DNA of 64,000 nucleotides from an uncultured Bradyrhizobium sp. (lineage in GTDB: Bacteria > Pseudomonadota > Alphaproteobacteria > Rhizobiales > Xanthobacteraceae): assembly GCF_947648125.1 (NCBI RefSeq), contig NZ_CANSMR010000030.1:23348-87347 (forward strand). Reading direction: 5' to 3'. The notes below the pieces were generated by a model, which made no database searches, had not been told where the DNA came from, and was given only the letters and a program-made list of their open reading frames with translations. The position numbers and the translations under genes were made by a program. This document shows, one piece after another, positions 25,700-34,635 of this stretch (positions are counted from its first letter, which is position 1; every line of letters begins with the position of its first letter).

Positions 25700-27352
25700 A
25701 TGAACGCCCCCTCTGCCTTCCCCGACCAGAAGCCGGTTCCGCCCTACAAGCACACCCCGCTCTTCCCGCTGGGTGCCGACACCACGCCCTACAAGAAGGT
25801 GACGAGCGAGGGCGTCCGGGTCGAGAAGGTGCTGGGCAAGGACATGCTGGTGGTGTCGCGTGAGGCGCTGCGGGCGCTGTCCGAGGCCGCCTTCGGCGAC
25901 ATCAACCACTATCTGCGGCCGGGCCATTTGAAGCAGCTGCGCTCGATCCTCGAGGACAAGGAAGCCAGCGACAACGACAAGTTCGTCGCCTTCGACTTCC
26001 TGAAGAACGCCAACATCGCCGCCGGCGGCGTGCTGCCGATGTGCCAGGACACCGGCACCGCGATCATCATGGGCAAGAAGGGCTGCAACGTCATCACCGA
26101 TGGCGACGACGAGGCCGCGCTGTCCGAAGGCGCGCGCGATGCCTATCTGCGCCGCAATCTGCGCTACTCGCAGGTCGCGCCGCTGTCGATGTATGAGGAG
26201 AAGAACACCGCCAACAACATGCCGGCGCAGTGCGAGATCTACGCCGAGGGCGACGATGCCTACAAGTTCATGTTCATGGCCAAGGGCGGCGGCTCGGCCA
26301 ACAAGAGTTTCCTCTTCCAGGCGACGCCCTCGGTGCTGACCAGGGACCGGCTGCTTGCGTTCCTGAAGGAGAAGGTGCTGACGCTCGGCACCGCGGCCTG
26401 TCCGCCGTATCACCTCGCTATCGTGATCGGCGGCACCTCGGCCGAGCTCTGCATGAAGACCGTGAAGCTTGCTTCCGCGCGCTATCTCGACGCGCTGCCG
26501 ACCCACGGCTCGGCCGACGGCAACGCATTCCGCGATCTCGAGATGGAGCAGGAAATCCTCAAGATGACGCAAAGCTTGGGTGTAGGCGCGCAGTTCGGCG
26601 GCAAGTATTTCTGCCACGACGTGCGCGTGATCCGGATGCCGCGCCACGGCGCCTCGCTGCCGATCGGCCTCGGCGTGTCATGCTCGGCGGACCGCCAGGT
26701 GCTCGGCAAGATCACCAAGGACGGTGTCTATCTCGAGGAGCTCGAGCATAATCCGGCGCAGTATCTGCCCGCGGTCGAGCAGTCGCTCGGCGGCGATGTC
26801 GTCAAGATCGACCTCAACCAGCCGATGAAGGATATCCTCGCGACGTTGTCGCAATATCCGATCAAGACCCGCGTCTCGATGACCGGCACCATGATCGTGG
26901 CGCGCGACTCCGCCCACGCCAAGCTGCGCGAGCGGCTGGAGAAGGGCGAGCCGCTGCCGGATTATTTCAAGAACCATCCGGTGTACTACGCGGGTCCCGC
27001 CAAGACGCCCGACGGTTACGCCTCCGGCGCGTTCGGCCCGACCACCGCGGGCCGCATGGATTCCTTCGTCGACCAGTTCCAGGCCGCGGGCGGATCGATG
27101 GTGATGGTCGCCAAGGGCAACCGCGCGGTCGCGGTACGCGAGGCCTGCAAGAAGCACGGCGGCTTCTATCTCGGCTCGATCGGCGGCGCGGCGGCGAACC
27201 TCGCCGAGCACTGCATCAAGAAGGTCGAGGTGGTCGAGTATCCCGAACTCGGCATGGAAGCGATCTGGCGCATCGAGGTGGTCGACTTCCCGGCCTTCAT
27301 CATCATCGATGACAAGGGCAACGACTTCTTCAAGGAATTGAATCTGGGTTGA
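25700..27352 (+). CDS. fumA: Class I (iron-sulfur) fumarate hydratase
   Basis: 550 aa, usual two-domain length. The N-terminal catalytic domain has [19 protein letters not shown] (cluster Cys, about 110-128), [16 protein letters not shown] and [11 protein letters not shown]; further cluster cysteines appear in [18 protein letters not shown] and GVSCSADRQ. The C-terminal domain (about 375-550) has [15 protein letters not shown] and [19 protein letters not shown]. It hydrates fumarate to malate in the TCA cycle, cytoplasmic. AGAGCAGCTC lies before the ATG. The DUF429 gene overlaps its stop. Confidence 0.95.
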   Translation: MNAPSAFPDQKPVPPYKHTPLFPLGADTTPYKKVTSEGVRVEKVLGKDMLVVSREALRALSEAAFGDINHYLRPGHLKQLRSILEDKEASDNDKFVAFDFLKNANIAAGGVLPMCQDTGTAIIMGKKGCNVITDGDDEAALSEGARDAYLRRNLRYSQVAPLSMYEEKNTANNMPAQCEIYAEGDDAYKFMFMAKGGGSANKSFLFQATPSVLTRDRLLAFLKEKVLTLGTAACPPYHLAIVIGGTSAELCMKTVKLASARYLDALPTHGSADGNAFRDLEMEQEILKMTQSLGVGAQFGGKYFCHDVRVIRMPRHGASLPIGLGVSCSADRQVLGKITKDGVYLEELEHNPAQYLPAVEQSLGGDVVKIDLNQPMKDILATLSQYPIKTRVSMTGTMIVARDSAHAKLRERLEKGEPLPDYFKNHPVYYAGPAKTPDGYASGAFGPTTAGRMDSFVDQFQAAGGSMVMVAKGNRAVAVREACKKHGGFYLGSIGGAAANLAEHCIKKVEVVEYPELGMEAIWRIEVVDFPAFIIIDDKGNDFFKELNLG

Positions 27353-28023
27353 GGGCGACAGGCCTCGACGGATTCTCCAAAGGCTGGGTCGCCGTCACCA
27401 TCGACGGCGACCAGCGGACGCTTTCCATTCATAGAAACATTGCGGACGCGCTGGCGGGGCCGTTCGATCGCGCCGGGGTCGATATCCCGATCGGAATGAC
27501 CGATGACGGCGAGCGCGATTGCGATCGTCTGGCCCGCGAGCGGCTGCGCCCGCACACCTCGCGCGTCTTCACCGGGGCGCGGCGCTGGCTGTGGCAGGAA
27601 TTTGACGATCCGGATGCGGCGAACCGTGAAGCCCTGCGGCGCGGTCAGACCCGCGTCTCGCGCCAGCTCTGGCATCTCGGCAACAAGATCATGGAGGTCG
27701 ACGCGTTCGTCTGTGCGAATGCCGCGCGCGACATCCGCGAGGTGCATCCCGAGCTGGTGTTCCTGCGGCTGAACGGCGGCGAGCCGTTGCCGCGCAAGAA
27801 GTCGGAAGAGGGCGATACGCTCCGCCGCAGGCTGCTGAAGCGATCAGGCTTTCGCGAGATCGATCGCTGGCTCACCGAGACGCGGATCGGCACCGGCGCG
27901 AAGCGTGACGATGTGCTGGATGCCTGCGCGGTGGCGCTCGCCGCCCATGAACCAAGCGGCTGCGTTCCCGGGGGACCGCAGCCGCTGGATGGACACGATC
28001 TGCCGATGCAGATCTGGTTCTAG
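27349..28023 (+). CDS. DUF429 family protein
   Basis: 224 aa. Starts [15 protein letters not shown] (residues about 6-20), then [20 protein letters not shown] and [13 protein letters not shown], typical of DUF429, an RNase H-like fold with conserved acidic residues (Asp in AGLDGF-type start, Asp in VDIPIG, Asp in [13 protein letters not shown]). Function unknown, nuclease-like fold. The start is TTG overlapping the fumarase stop (TTGA), so it is translationally coupled; a later start cannot be excluded. Confidence 0.82.
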   Translation: MRATGLDGFSKGWVAVTIDGDQRTLSIHRNIADALAGPFDRAGVDIPIGMTDDGERDCDRLARERLRPHTSRVFTGARRWLWQEFDDPDAANREALRRGQTRVSRQLWHLGNKIMEVDAFVCANAARDIREVHPELVFLRLNGGEPLPRKKSEEGDTLRRRLLKRSGFREIDRWLTETRIGTGAKRDDVLDACAVALAAHEPSGCVPGGPQPLDGHDLPMQIWF

Positions 28024-28078
28024 AGCGTTTTCGAGCGAAGTGGACACCGGTTCGCGTGAAGAAAACGCGTCAAAACAA
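28022..28078. repeat. Bipartite palindromic repeat, copy 3 (core only)
   Basis: AGAGCGTTTTCGAGCGAAGT..GAAAACGCGTCAAAA, directly after the DUF429 stop codon. Here the core has no attached hairpin, unlike the copies at 2851, 15137 and 60713. Confidence 0.8.
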
Positions 28079-28090
28079 AAGCTGGAGCGG

Positions 28091-28387
28091 TTACGCCCGC
28101 GTGCCGGTGAAGGGGAAGCTGCCCATCGGGCCGATGCCCATCTCGCCGGAGATGCCGTCGCCTGCGACCGTGCCGGAGAATTCGAGCGTCAGCGGCATCG
28201 GATTGGTGATGGAGACCTTCCAGGCGACGCTGTCGCCGTTCACGGTGCCGTCGAAGATTTCGGTGGAGTTGCCCTCGGCGCCCTGCGTGCCGGTGAGCGT
28301 GCCGCCCGAACTCGCCAGCGACAAGGTCGCCTTGCGCTCGCCCATCGGCGTCGTCATGGTCAAATTCCAGTTTCCGTCCACCGCCAT
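28091..28387 (-). CDS. Small beta-rich hypothetical protein
   Basis: 98 aa without signal peptide. MAVDGNWNLTMTTPMGERKA at the start and repeated Gly/Thr beta-hairpin patterns (GGTLTGTQGAEG, VNGDSVAWKVSIT, FSGTVAGDGISGEM) suggest a single small beta-barrel or sandwich. This type of protein is often called conserved hypothetical in rhizobia; I know no function. GGGAGA lies upstream of the ATG. Confidence 0.75.
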   Translation of the reverse strand: MAVDGNWNLTMTTPMGERKATLSLASSGGTLTGTQGAEGNSTEIFDGTVNGDSVAWKVSITNPMPLTLEFSGTVAGDGISGEMGIGPMGSFPFTGTRA

Positions 28388-28466
28388 TGATGTCTCCCCT
28401 CCGGTAAAAAAGCGTGCGCGGGTATAGCCTATCTTGGCGCGCGCGCCTAGTTCGCGGCTGCGGCGA

Positions 28467-29021
28467 TCAGGCGCGGGCGGCGGCGCGCAGCCGGTTGCTG
28501 ACCAGGAAGCGGAAAGCGACGTACTGGATCGCGAACGCGGCGATCTTGGCGCCGACCAGCACCACCGACACGTAGAGCGCCCACAGCTTCATGTCGCCGG
28601 TCGCCGCGATCGCGATGGTGCCGGCGGCGAGGATGAACATCAGCCCGGCCCAGGCGTAGCCGGCGAGGGTGGCGTATTCCGGAATGGTCTCGGTCACGAT
28701 CGGCGGCAGATAGCGCAGCATCCAGCCGCGCTTGAGCATGATCGTGCCGATCGCGATGTGGCCGATCGCGGGCTTCGCCAGCACGAAGCGCGGATCGTTG
28801 GTGAGCAGCGTCGCGCCGCCAAGCACGATCACCAGTCCAAGGCTCGCCCAGGTCATGTAGCCGAGCGTCTGTCCCTTCATACGCGCATAGACCACTTGCG
28901 CAATCGCACCCACGATCGCGACAGCGGTGGCGATCAGGACATTGTCGGTGGCGAGATAGACCACCAGGAACACGATGGTGGAGAGGAAGTCGCTCGCGAG
29001 CCTGGCAAATACGCTCTTCAT
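28467..29021 (-). CDS. IspZ/YciB-like inner-membrane protein (septation protein A family)
   Basis: 184 aa, five to six membrane segments. The family pattern is visible: FLSTIVFLVVYLATDNVLIA at the start, VYARMKGQTLGYMTWASLG, then GGATLLTNDPRFVLAKPAIG and LKRGWMLRYLPPIV. YciB/IspZ acts in envelope and division in enteric bacteria. It follows the membrane-protein gene by 58 bp on the same strand and so probably falls under the TetR operators at 29674-29745. Confidence 0.82.
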   Translation of the reverse strand: MKSVFARLASDFLSTIVFLVVYLATDNVLIATAVAIVGAIAQVVYARMKGQTLGYMTWASLGLVIVLGGATLLTNDPRFVLAKPAIGHIAIGTIMLKRGWMLRYLPPIVTETIPEYATLAGYAWAGLMFILAAGTIAIAATGDMKLWALYVSVVLVGAKIAAFAIQYVAFRFLVSNRLRAAARA

Positions 29022-29079
29022 CGTCGTGGCTTCCGTTTCCTCGGGCAGGATGATCGCTGTGATGTTGTTGTTGCAGCGT

Positions 29080-29655
29080 CTAGCGTGACGGCAGCGCGCC
29101 AGCCGGCGGCGTCCCGTATTTGGCCGCGCGATATTGCGGATACCAGCGGGTGAAGCACACCGCGGCGTTGCGCGCGGCGAAGGCGATCAAGAGGCCGGTC
29201 CACAGCGGCAGGGCCGGTACATAGAGCACCGCGATGTTGCCGATCAACATCAACAGCGTCGCGGCGGTCCAGGCTCCGGTGATCAGGTAGTTGGCTGTGA
29301 GGAAGCCCGGCTGCTTCGCGGTCTCGGCATCGACCTGCTCGAGCGCATATTGCCGCGTGAAGGGACGGCCGATCAGGATCGAGGCGAACGACACCAGCAG
29401 GATGCCGGCATCGACGGCGATCTTCACCGCGATTGCGCTTGGCGTCGCATCGACGAAGGTGAGATAGAAGCCGACCGCGGTGAACACGATCACCGAACCG
29501 ACGCCGAGGATCTTGATGCTGCGGCCGCGCGCGATGTCGAACGCGATGACGCCAAGGCAGATCAGCGCGGCAGCGAGTAAACTCACGGTAGCCGAGGTCA
29601 CCAGCATCAGAGTGGCGAAGGCGCCGTAAGGGGCGAGGATCAGGAAGATCGTCAT
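29080..29655 (-). CDS. Polytopic membrane protein under TetR-type operators
   Basis: 191 aa from the ATG at 29655, first residue before a membrane segment. About six hydrophobic helices; a conserved-looking middle, AVDAGILLVSFASILIGRPF then TRQYALEQVD, and the end RWYPQYRAAKYG. Family unknown to me. Upstream lie a promoter and two operators duplicated from those of the carotenoid oxygenase, so it is predicted to belong to that regulon together with the IspZ-like gene downstream. Confidence 0.78.
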   Translation of the reverse strand: MTIFLILAPYGAFATLMLVTSATVSLLAAALICLGVIAFDIARGRSIKILGVGSVIVFTAVGFYLTFVDATPSAIAVKIAVDAGILLVSFASILIGRPFTRQYALEQVDAETAKQPGFLTANYLITGAWTAATLLMLIGNIAVLYVPALPLWTGLLIAFAARNAAVCFTRWYPQYRAAKYGTPPAGALPSR

Positions 29656-29673
29656 TGGGAGCCTCGAAGGCCG

Positions 29674-29745
29674 ATCTTTACATCGTAAAGATAGCCTAGA
29701 GGCGGGCAGAAGGAGCGTCAAGCGAAATCTTTACAGTGTCAAAAT
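29674..29745 (-). promoter_or_regulatory. Twin TetR-type operators and promoter before the membrane-protein gene
   Basis: Operator A at 29674-29692 is ATCTTTACATCGTAAAGAT, an 8-3-8 perfect inverted repeat. Operator B at 29727-29745 is ATCTTTACAGTGTCAAAAT, degenerate on one arm. On the minus strand TTGACG, 17 bp, TAGGCT form a promoter between them, so B lies before -35 and A at the start site. The same pair occurs at 31379-31451. Confidence 0.8.
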
Positions 29746-29822
29746 CGTGATGCGATCTCAATAAAGTGAGTGAATTCAGATTGATACTTAAGCGATCGTG
29801 GGTCGTGTCTTATATCGCCAGC

Positions 29823-29912
29823 CGTCATGGCCGGGCTTGTCCCGGCCATTCACGCCTTTCCTTCAAGAACCAACAAAGACGTGGATGCCCGGGACAAGCC
29901 CGGGCATGACGA
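29823..29912. repeat. Palindromic intergenic repeat (CGTCATGGCCGGG ... CCCGGGCATGACG)
   Basis: CGTCATGGCCGGGCTTGTCC and GGACAAGCCCGGGCATGACG form inverted ends, with GGCCGGGCTTGTCCCGGCC itself a hairpin. It lies between the operators at 29745 and the end of the carotenoid oxygenase gene. Confidence 0.75.
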
Positions 29913-29953
29913 GTGGAGAGACTGGGTATTCTCACGCCTGGAGTGATGCGCAG

Positions 29954-31357
29954 TTACTCCGCCCCCACCCAATTGCCATGGAATCCGTCGGGCACACGGT
30001 GGCCGAGATGGACCAGCGCGGTTGGGCCAGCCTCGACGTCGGTGGCGTTGAAGACGGCGAGGTCGCTGCGATTCTCGCGGGCCCGCCAGACCGCGGCGAG
30101 CAGCCAGCCGTCGCCCTCGGCGGCGCCCGAGCCGCGCTCGACGAAGACAGGCTCGGAGATCGTGTCGCCGGCGGGCAAGAGGTATTTGCCGAGCCGCTTG
30201 CCCGCGCCGTCGACATGCACGATGCCTGACAGCGCGCCGGCCAGCGGCACGTCAGGGTCGGTGCTTGCGTGCCAACCGTGGCTATTCCTGAGACCGGCGC
30301 GGCGGTCGTCGATCCGCGGGAATTCGCCGGTCAGATCGTTGAGATAGGTTTGGGTGAAGCTGTCGGTATTCCCGGCCAGATCAAAGCTCCAGCGGCATAG
30401 CCGGGCGCTCGATTTCTTCTCATCCGTCGGCGAGCCGTCGGGGTGGGTGAACAGCGGCGGCTCCTCGTACTGCATTACGTCGGCGATGATGCGGTTGCCG
30501 TCTTCCCATGCGTTCATGACGTGGAAGACATAACAGTTCTCGGCGCGGAACCAGACCAGATCGTTGGCTGAGCCGTTGCGCTTCATGACGCCGACATAGG
30601 CGCCTTTTCCCGGCTCCCAGGCGTAGGGCGGCTTGCCGCGCATCGCGCGTTCCATGCTGCCGGTGATGGGCAGGATCGGAAACAGCACGTGGTTCTCGGT
30701 GACGATGAAGTCGTGCACCATGCTGGCATAGGGCGCCTCGAAGCGTTCGAACCGCGTCACCACGCCGGATGAATTGACCGCGCCATACGACAGCGCCGGC
30801 GTCAGAGGACCGGCGGCGTTGTAGCCGAAGAACACCATCTCGCCGGTGACCGGATCGATCTTGGGATGCGCGGTGAAGGGGCCTGAGATCGCGCCCTTGT
30901 AGTCGCAATAGCCAAGGCGATTGAGCGTGCCGGGCTCGATCTCGGTCGGCAGATGGCCCTCCTCAAGCGCGAGCAGGCGGCCGGCGTGGAAGATGATGTT
31001 GGTGTTGGCGACGCCGCTGTCGGTGATGGTCGTTTCGGGCGCATCAGGCAGCTTGCGGCCGAAGCCGCCAAACAGCGCGCGGCCGGCGTCGTGCTCGGCC
31101 TGCCATTTTGGGGTGCGGACCCAGCGATTGCGATAGCTGGCGCGGCCGTTCTCGAGATGGAAGGCGTGCAGCATGCCGTCGCCGACGAACCAGTGCGCGC
31201 CCGGTACATTGAACTGCGGATTGGGGCCGTTGCGGTAGAGCGTGCCGTTCAGCTCGCGCGGCAATTCGCCTGTGATCTTGAGGAACGGCGCATCGGCTTC
31301 AAACGGGATCGGCGCCAGATTGGTTCGCGCCGTGTTGGATGTGACCTGGTCGAGCAT
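29954..31357 (-). CDS. Carotenoid oxygenase (carotenoid/stilbene cleavage dioxygenase) family protein
   Basis: 467 aa from the ATG at 31357, supported by GGGAGATGCGGA. Seven-bladed propeller family, with GTLYRNGPNPQF near residue 40 as hallmark. The four iron-ligand His are candidates in FTAHPKIDP, MVHDFIVTENH, CYVFHVMNAWEDGN and DGFHGNWVG at the very end. These enzymes cleave C=C bonds of carotenoids, apocarotenoids or lignin-type stilbenes; which one cannot be told. Divergent from its TetR regulator, with operators covering the promoter. No signal peptide. Confidence 0.92.
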   Translation of the reverse strand: MLDQVTSNTARTNLAPIPFEADAPFLKITGELPRELNGTLYRNGPNPQFNVPGAHWFVGDGMLHAFHLENGRASYRNRWVRTPKWQAEHDAGRALFGGFGRKLPDAPETTITDSGVANTNIIFHAGRLLALEEGHLPTEIEPGTLNRLGYCDYKGAISGPFTAHPKIDPVTGEMVFFGYNAAGPLTPALSYGAVNSSGVVTRFERFEAPYASMVHDFIVTENHVLFPILPITGSMERAMRGKPPYAWEPGKGAYVGVMKRNGSANDLVWFRAENCYVFHVMNAWEDGNRIIADVMQYEEPPLFTHPDGSPTDEKKSSARLCRWSFDLAGNTDSFTQTYLNDLTGEFPRIDDRRAGLRNSHGWHASTDPDVPLAGALSGIVHVDGAGKRLGKYLLPAGDTISEPVFVERGSGAAEGDGWLLAAVWRARENRSDLAVFNATDVEAGPTALVHLGHRVPDGFHGNWVGAE

Positions 31358-31378
31358 TCCGCATCTCCCTGCATTATG

Positions 31379-31464
31379 ATCTTTACATCGTAAAGATATC
31401 AGTAGGGATGACGCCATCGATCGTCAAGCAAAATCTTTACAGTGTAAAAATTGCGACATATAAG
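31379..31464. promoter_or_regulatory. Twin TetR-type operators with divergent promoters
   Basis: Operator A, 31379-31397, is identical to the site at 29674. Operator B, 31433-31451, is ATCTTTACAGTGTAAAAAT. Minus strand: TTGACG, 17 bp, TACTGA drives the oxygenase. Plus strand: TTTACA (31436-31441), 17 bp, TATAAG (31459-31464) drives the TetR gene and overlaps operator B. The predicted TetR transcript would begin at its ATG (31471). Confidence 0.82.
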
Positions 31465-31470
31465 GGCCGG

Positions 31471-32187
31471 ATGGCAAGATTATCCAAAGAAAACAAGGCG
31501 GCTCGCCCGGCACGGGCTCCGAGGCGCCAGATTGCGCGTGCTGCCGCGGATCGTCCGGCGCCGCGACGCCGGGCCAATGACACGCCGTATCATCATGGTG
31601 ATCTGCACGAGGCGCTGCTCAAGGCCGCCGAGCGCGTGCTCGAGCGCGACGGACTGGCGGGGCTGACGCTACGTGCGGTGGCGCGCGAGGCTGGCGTGTC
31701 GCACGCCGCACCCACGCATCATTTCGGCGATCTCACCGGCCTCGTCAGCGAGCTTGCCGCGATCGGCTTTCGCCAGTTCAACGCGGCGATGATCTCGGCC
31801 GGCGCCAGCGGCGCCACCGCGATCGAGAAGGGGCTGGCGCGCGCCAAGGCCTATGTCGCCTATGCGCAGGCGCATCCCGGCATGTACGGCCTGATGTTCC
31901 GGACCGAGCGGCTCGATATGTCGAGGCCCTCGCTGCATGAGGCGGCCAACACGTCGTTTGCCGGGCTCGCCGGTTCGATCGGCGAGAGCCGTCACGAGCA
32001 GATCCAGGAGAGGGCGCTGTCGCTCGATCAGGCCGCGGCCATCGTGCGCGCCTGGTCGCTGGTCCATGGCTTCACGATGCTGCTGCTCGATGGACGCTTG
32101 ACCGACGTGCTGAACCGGATGCCACAGGGCAGCACGCTCGACGTGCTGTTCGAGGCGATGCTGAAGGGCAATATGAAGCCGTGCTGA
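31471..32187 (+). CDS. TetR-family repressor of the carotenoid oxygenase regulon
   Basis: 238 aa from the ATG at 31471; a longer frame from 31408 would run through operator B. A basic N-terminal extension (about 1-38) precedes the helix-turn-helix (YHHGDLHEALLKAAERVLER, LTLRAVAREAGVSHAAPTHH, about 40-85). The C-terminal domain (GMYGLMFRTERLD, about 130-220) is of the TetR_C_33 type. It most likely represses itself, the oxygenase and the membrane-protein genes at 29655. Confidence 0.9.
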   Translation: MARLSKENKAARPARAPRRQIARAAADRPAPRRRANDTPYHHGDLHEALLKAAERVLERDGLAGLTLRAVAREAGVSHAAPTHHFGDLTGLVSELAAIGFRQFNAAMISAGASGATAIEKGLARAKAYVAYAQAHPGMYGLMFRTERLDMSRPSLHEAANTSFAGLAGSIGESRHEQIQERALSLDQAAAIVRAWSLVHGFTMLLLDGRLTDVLNRMPQGSTLDVLFEAMLKGNMKPC

Positions 32188-32191
32188 CGTG

Positions 32192-32794
32192 CTAGCGCGT
32201 CACGAGCAACGTCGAGCGGCCGCTTTGTCCGATCATCTTCACCTGGTCCGCGCCGCATTTGAAGTCGCGGGCGAAATCGTCGGCGGCCTGCCGCGCCAGC
32301 TCATTGGCGTTGGGGTTGGCGGCGACGTCGACATAGGCGACGTGACAGACCTCGCCGGGCGGCAGCCGCGTCACGGCGAGCATCGCCCGTGAGACCGGGC
32401 CGCCGCGCTTGTCCTGCTCGCTGTTGTCGGCGATCTGCCAGCGCTGGATGATCGCGAAGGGTTTGCTGCCGGCGGCGCGCCATTCGACCGTATCGCCGGT
32501 CGAGCTGAACGGGCCGAACCAGGCTTGGGCCGCCGGTTCCCTGGCTGCCGCCGCGCGATTTCGGCCGACCGAGACCACTTCGCGCAGATCGCCCTCGTTG
32601 ATCAGCACGACAAGGCCGGATTTCCCCGGGCAGACCCTCGTGCTGCTACCGTCGTCCTCGTTGGGCTTGCCGATCATCCGGCAGGCCTTCGGTGCGGTCG
32701 ATGTATAGAAGCTGCTGATCGTTTGGGCGCCAGCCTGACCAGGATTTGCGCTGGCGAGCGCCACAACGATTGTTGCAAAAGCAAGGTATTTCAT
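32192..32794 (-). CDS. Exported hypothetical protein
   Basis: 200 aa. Signal peptide about 1-24 (FATIVVALASANPGQAGAQ). The mature part has four cysteines (ACRMIGKP, RVCPGKSG, EVCHVAYVD, FKCGADQV) and VEWRAAGSKPFAIIQRWQIA. Resembles periplasmic proteins of unknown function common in Bradyrhizobium. Convergent with the TetR gene 4 bp away. Confidence 0.72.
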   Translation of the reverse strand: MKYLAFATIVVALASANPGQAGAQTISSFYTSTAPKACRMIGKPNEDDGSSTRVCPGKSGLVVLINEGDLREVVSVGRNRAAAAREPAAQAWFGPFSSTGDTVEWRAAGSKPFAIIQRWQIADNSEQDKRGGPVSRAMLAVTRLPPGEVCHVAYVDVAANPNANELARQAADDFARDFKCGADQVKMIGQSGRSTLLVTR

Positions 32795-32959
32795 CGGGGG
32801 AAACCTGCGATCCGGACGTTACTTTGTGTCTGACATATGCAATCTGGGGAAGGTTCAACAGACACGCGGGAAACACCTGACAGGCGCGCGGAATCGTCCT
32901 AGAAGGGCGGCTTCGCAATTTCTGTCGCGTGCACCTTGCGTGCCTTAGCCTCGATCGTC

Positions 32960-33616
32960 ATGCCCGCATCATTATCGCAAAAGCCCTATCGCGTCGGCCG
33001 TTCCCGTACTGGCCTTGGCCTTTTCGCCACCAAGCCGATCAAGAAAGGCACCAAGATCATCCGTTATTTCGGGCCGTTGCTCGACTCGAAGAAGAAGGAT
33101 GAGGACGCGATCGAGAACAAATATCTGTTCGAGCTCACCAACCGATGGACCATCGACGGCTCGATCCGCGAGAACGTCGCCCGCTACATCAACCACGCCT
33201 GCAGGCCGAACGCGGAATCCGACGTCAAGCCGCGCAAGCGCAAGGTGTTCATCCGCGCCATCAAGGACATCGAGCCGGGCGACGAGATCAACTACGATTA
33301 CGGAACCGACTATTTCAAAGCCTATCTGAAGCCGATCGGCTGCAAGTGCGATGCCTGCGAGAAAAAGCGCAAGAAGAAGCGCGCAGAGGCGAGGGCGGAG
33401 CGGCTGCGGCTGAAGGAAAGGGCCGAGCGGAAGGCCAAGCGCGAGGCCGAGAAGCTCGCCGAGCAACGGGCCAAAGCCAGGGCAAAGAAGACGAACGGCG
33501 CCAAGGCAAACGGCAAGCTGAACGGCACGCAACTGAACGGTCATTCTCTCGTCAAGGCTGCCGGCAGGAAGGCTGCCGCCCCGAAGCGAGTCGCCGCGCG
33601 GGTGCTCCAAGCCTGA
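32960..33616 (+). CDS. SET-domain lysine methyltransferase-like protein with basic tail
   Basis: 218 aa from the ATG at 32960; a TTG at 32936 is possible. SET motifs: RSRTGLGLFATKPIKKGTKI (about 11-30), RYINHACRPNAES (Asn-His, about 74-86), EINYDYGTDYF (Tyr, about 108-118) and the post-SET CKCDACEKK. After about residue 130 comes an 85-residue tail rich in Lys, Arg and Ala, predicted helical or coiled coil. SET enzymes methylate lysines with SAM; the basic tail suggests nucleic acid or a basic partner. Isolated gene. Confidence 0.85.
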   Translation: MPASLSQKPYRVGRSRTGLGLFATKPIKKGTKIIRYFGPLLDSKKKDEDAIENKYLFELTNRWTIDGSIRENVARYINHACRPNAESDVKPRKRKVFIRAIKDIEPGDEINYDYGTDYFKAYLKPIGCKCDACEKKRKKKRAEARAERLRLKERAERKAKREAEKLAEQRAKARAKKTNGAKANGKLNGTQLNGHSLVKAAGRKAAAPKRVAARVLQA

Positions 33617-34057
33617 CGCCGCGCTCCGGAATCGGGGCGTGTACTCATAACGTCTTGCGCGGCGAGATCGACTACGTCGCCTCGCGCCGAGGCACTGACC
33701 CGCGAGGCATCCGGTCCGGCGATTGGCTGCTATACGTCCCAACGATGGACGGCCAAATTGGGCCCATCGACTTCCGATCGGGGGCAAAGCCGGCAATGCT
33801 GTGAGCAGGACCTCTACCCATAAAGGCGCAGACGTCAGCTTCGGACCGCCAAGCGAAATCTTACGATCAGCCAGAGCATTACCGCTCGGGACCCTGACCC
33901 GACATCACTCTTTTGCTCCCTTTGGTGCCACGGCGGCGTCGCGTAGGCTATCGCGAGCTGCCGTGAAGCGAGAGGTGCTCGCTTGGGGATTGGGCAGTGA
34001 TCATCTTGCAAGCAGTAGCACTCTGAAAAATGGAGCAATCATCGTAGGGAGGACCTC
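33617..34057. other. 441-bp stretch with no convincing gene
   Basis: Short frames exist on both strands, but none has a ribosome site, a signal peptide or a recognisable motif. Base composition falls a little after 33800. GGGAGGACCTC at the end is the ribosome site of the cupin gene. Confidence 0.5.
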
Positions 34058-34520
34058 ATGAAAAAGCTTCTGACTTTGGCAGCCTTGATCGCACTGGCGG
34101 GTTCGGCGCTGGCGCAAGATGCCGGGACCATCGTCAAACCAGATGCTCTGACGTGGAAGGACAACCCGAACGTTCCGAAGGGTGGCCAGGTCGCACTCCT
34201 GGCAGGTGATCCAACGAAAGCCGGCAGCGTGGTGGTTCAGCGTCAAGCTTCCTCCCAACTATAAAGTTCCGCCGCACACTCATCCCTATGCCGAGACCGT
34301 CACGGTGATCAGCGGTAGCGTCGGCTGGGGCATGGGCGAAAAGTTTGACCCTACCAAAGGCGAGATGGTCAAGGCGGGAGCCTTGGAGATGATGCCGGCG
34401 AGGCACGCTCATTATGTTTGGACGGAAAACGAGGAGGCGATCCTCCAGATTCAATTCACCGGCCCAGGAGGCATCGACTACATCGATCCGGCCGATGATC
34501 CCCGCAAGAAGACGCATTGA
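34058..34520 (+). pseudogene. Exported cupin-domain protein, broken by a frameshift
   Basis: The 5' frame (34058-34264) encodes a signal peptide (LTLAALIALAGSALAQ) and the start of the mature protein, up to AGSVVVQR. From about 34237 the homology continues in the next frame, VKLPPNYKVPPHTHPYAETV with the cupin metal motif HTHPYAE, then WGMGEKFDPTKGEMVKAGAL and HAHYVWTENE, to the stop at 34520. A net loss of two bases near CAGCGTCAAGC explains the break. Intact length would be about 154 aa. Either a real pseudogene or a sequencing error. Confidence 0.85.
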
Positions 34521-34635
34521 AGCATTGAGGTCCGCTCCGCCATCAGGGGCACAGTGGACCTCATACGCGTCCTGACTGCGGCGCGGGTTATGATGGGTAC
34601 ACGCCCGAAGCACGAGGTTCCTGACCTCTGCGCCC

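Noticed and set aside
33630-33804. Frame ending in a plausible GDWLLYVPTMDGQIGP stretch after the SET gene
   Set aside because: It only continues a shadow frame of the SET gene, has no start of its own and no known motif.
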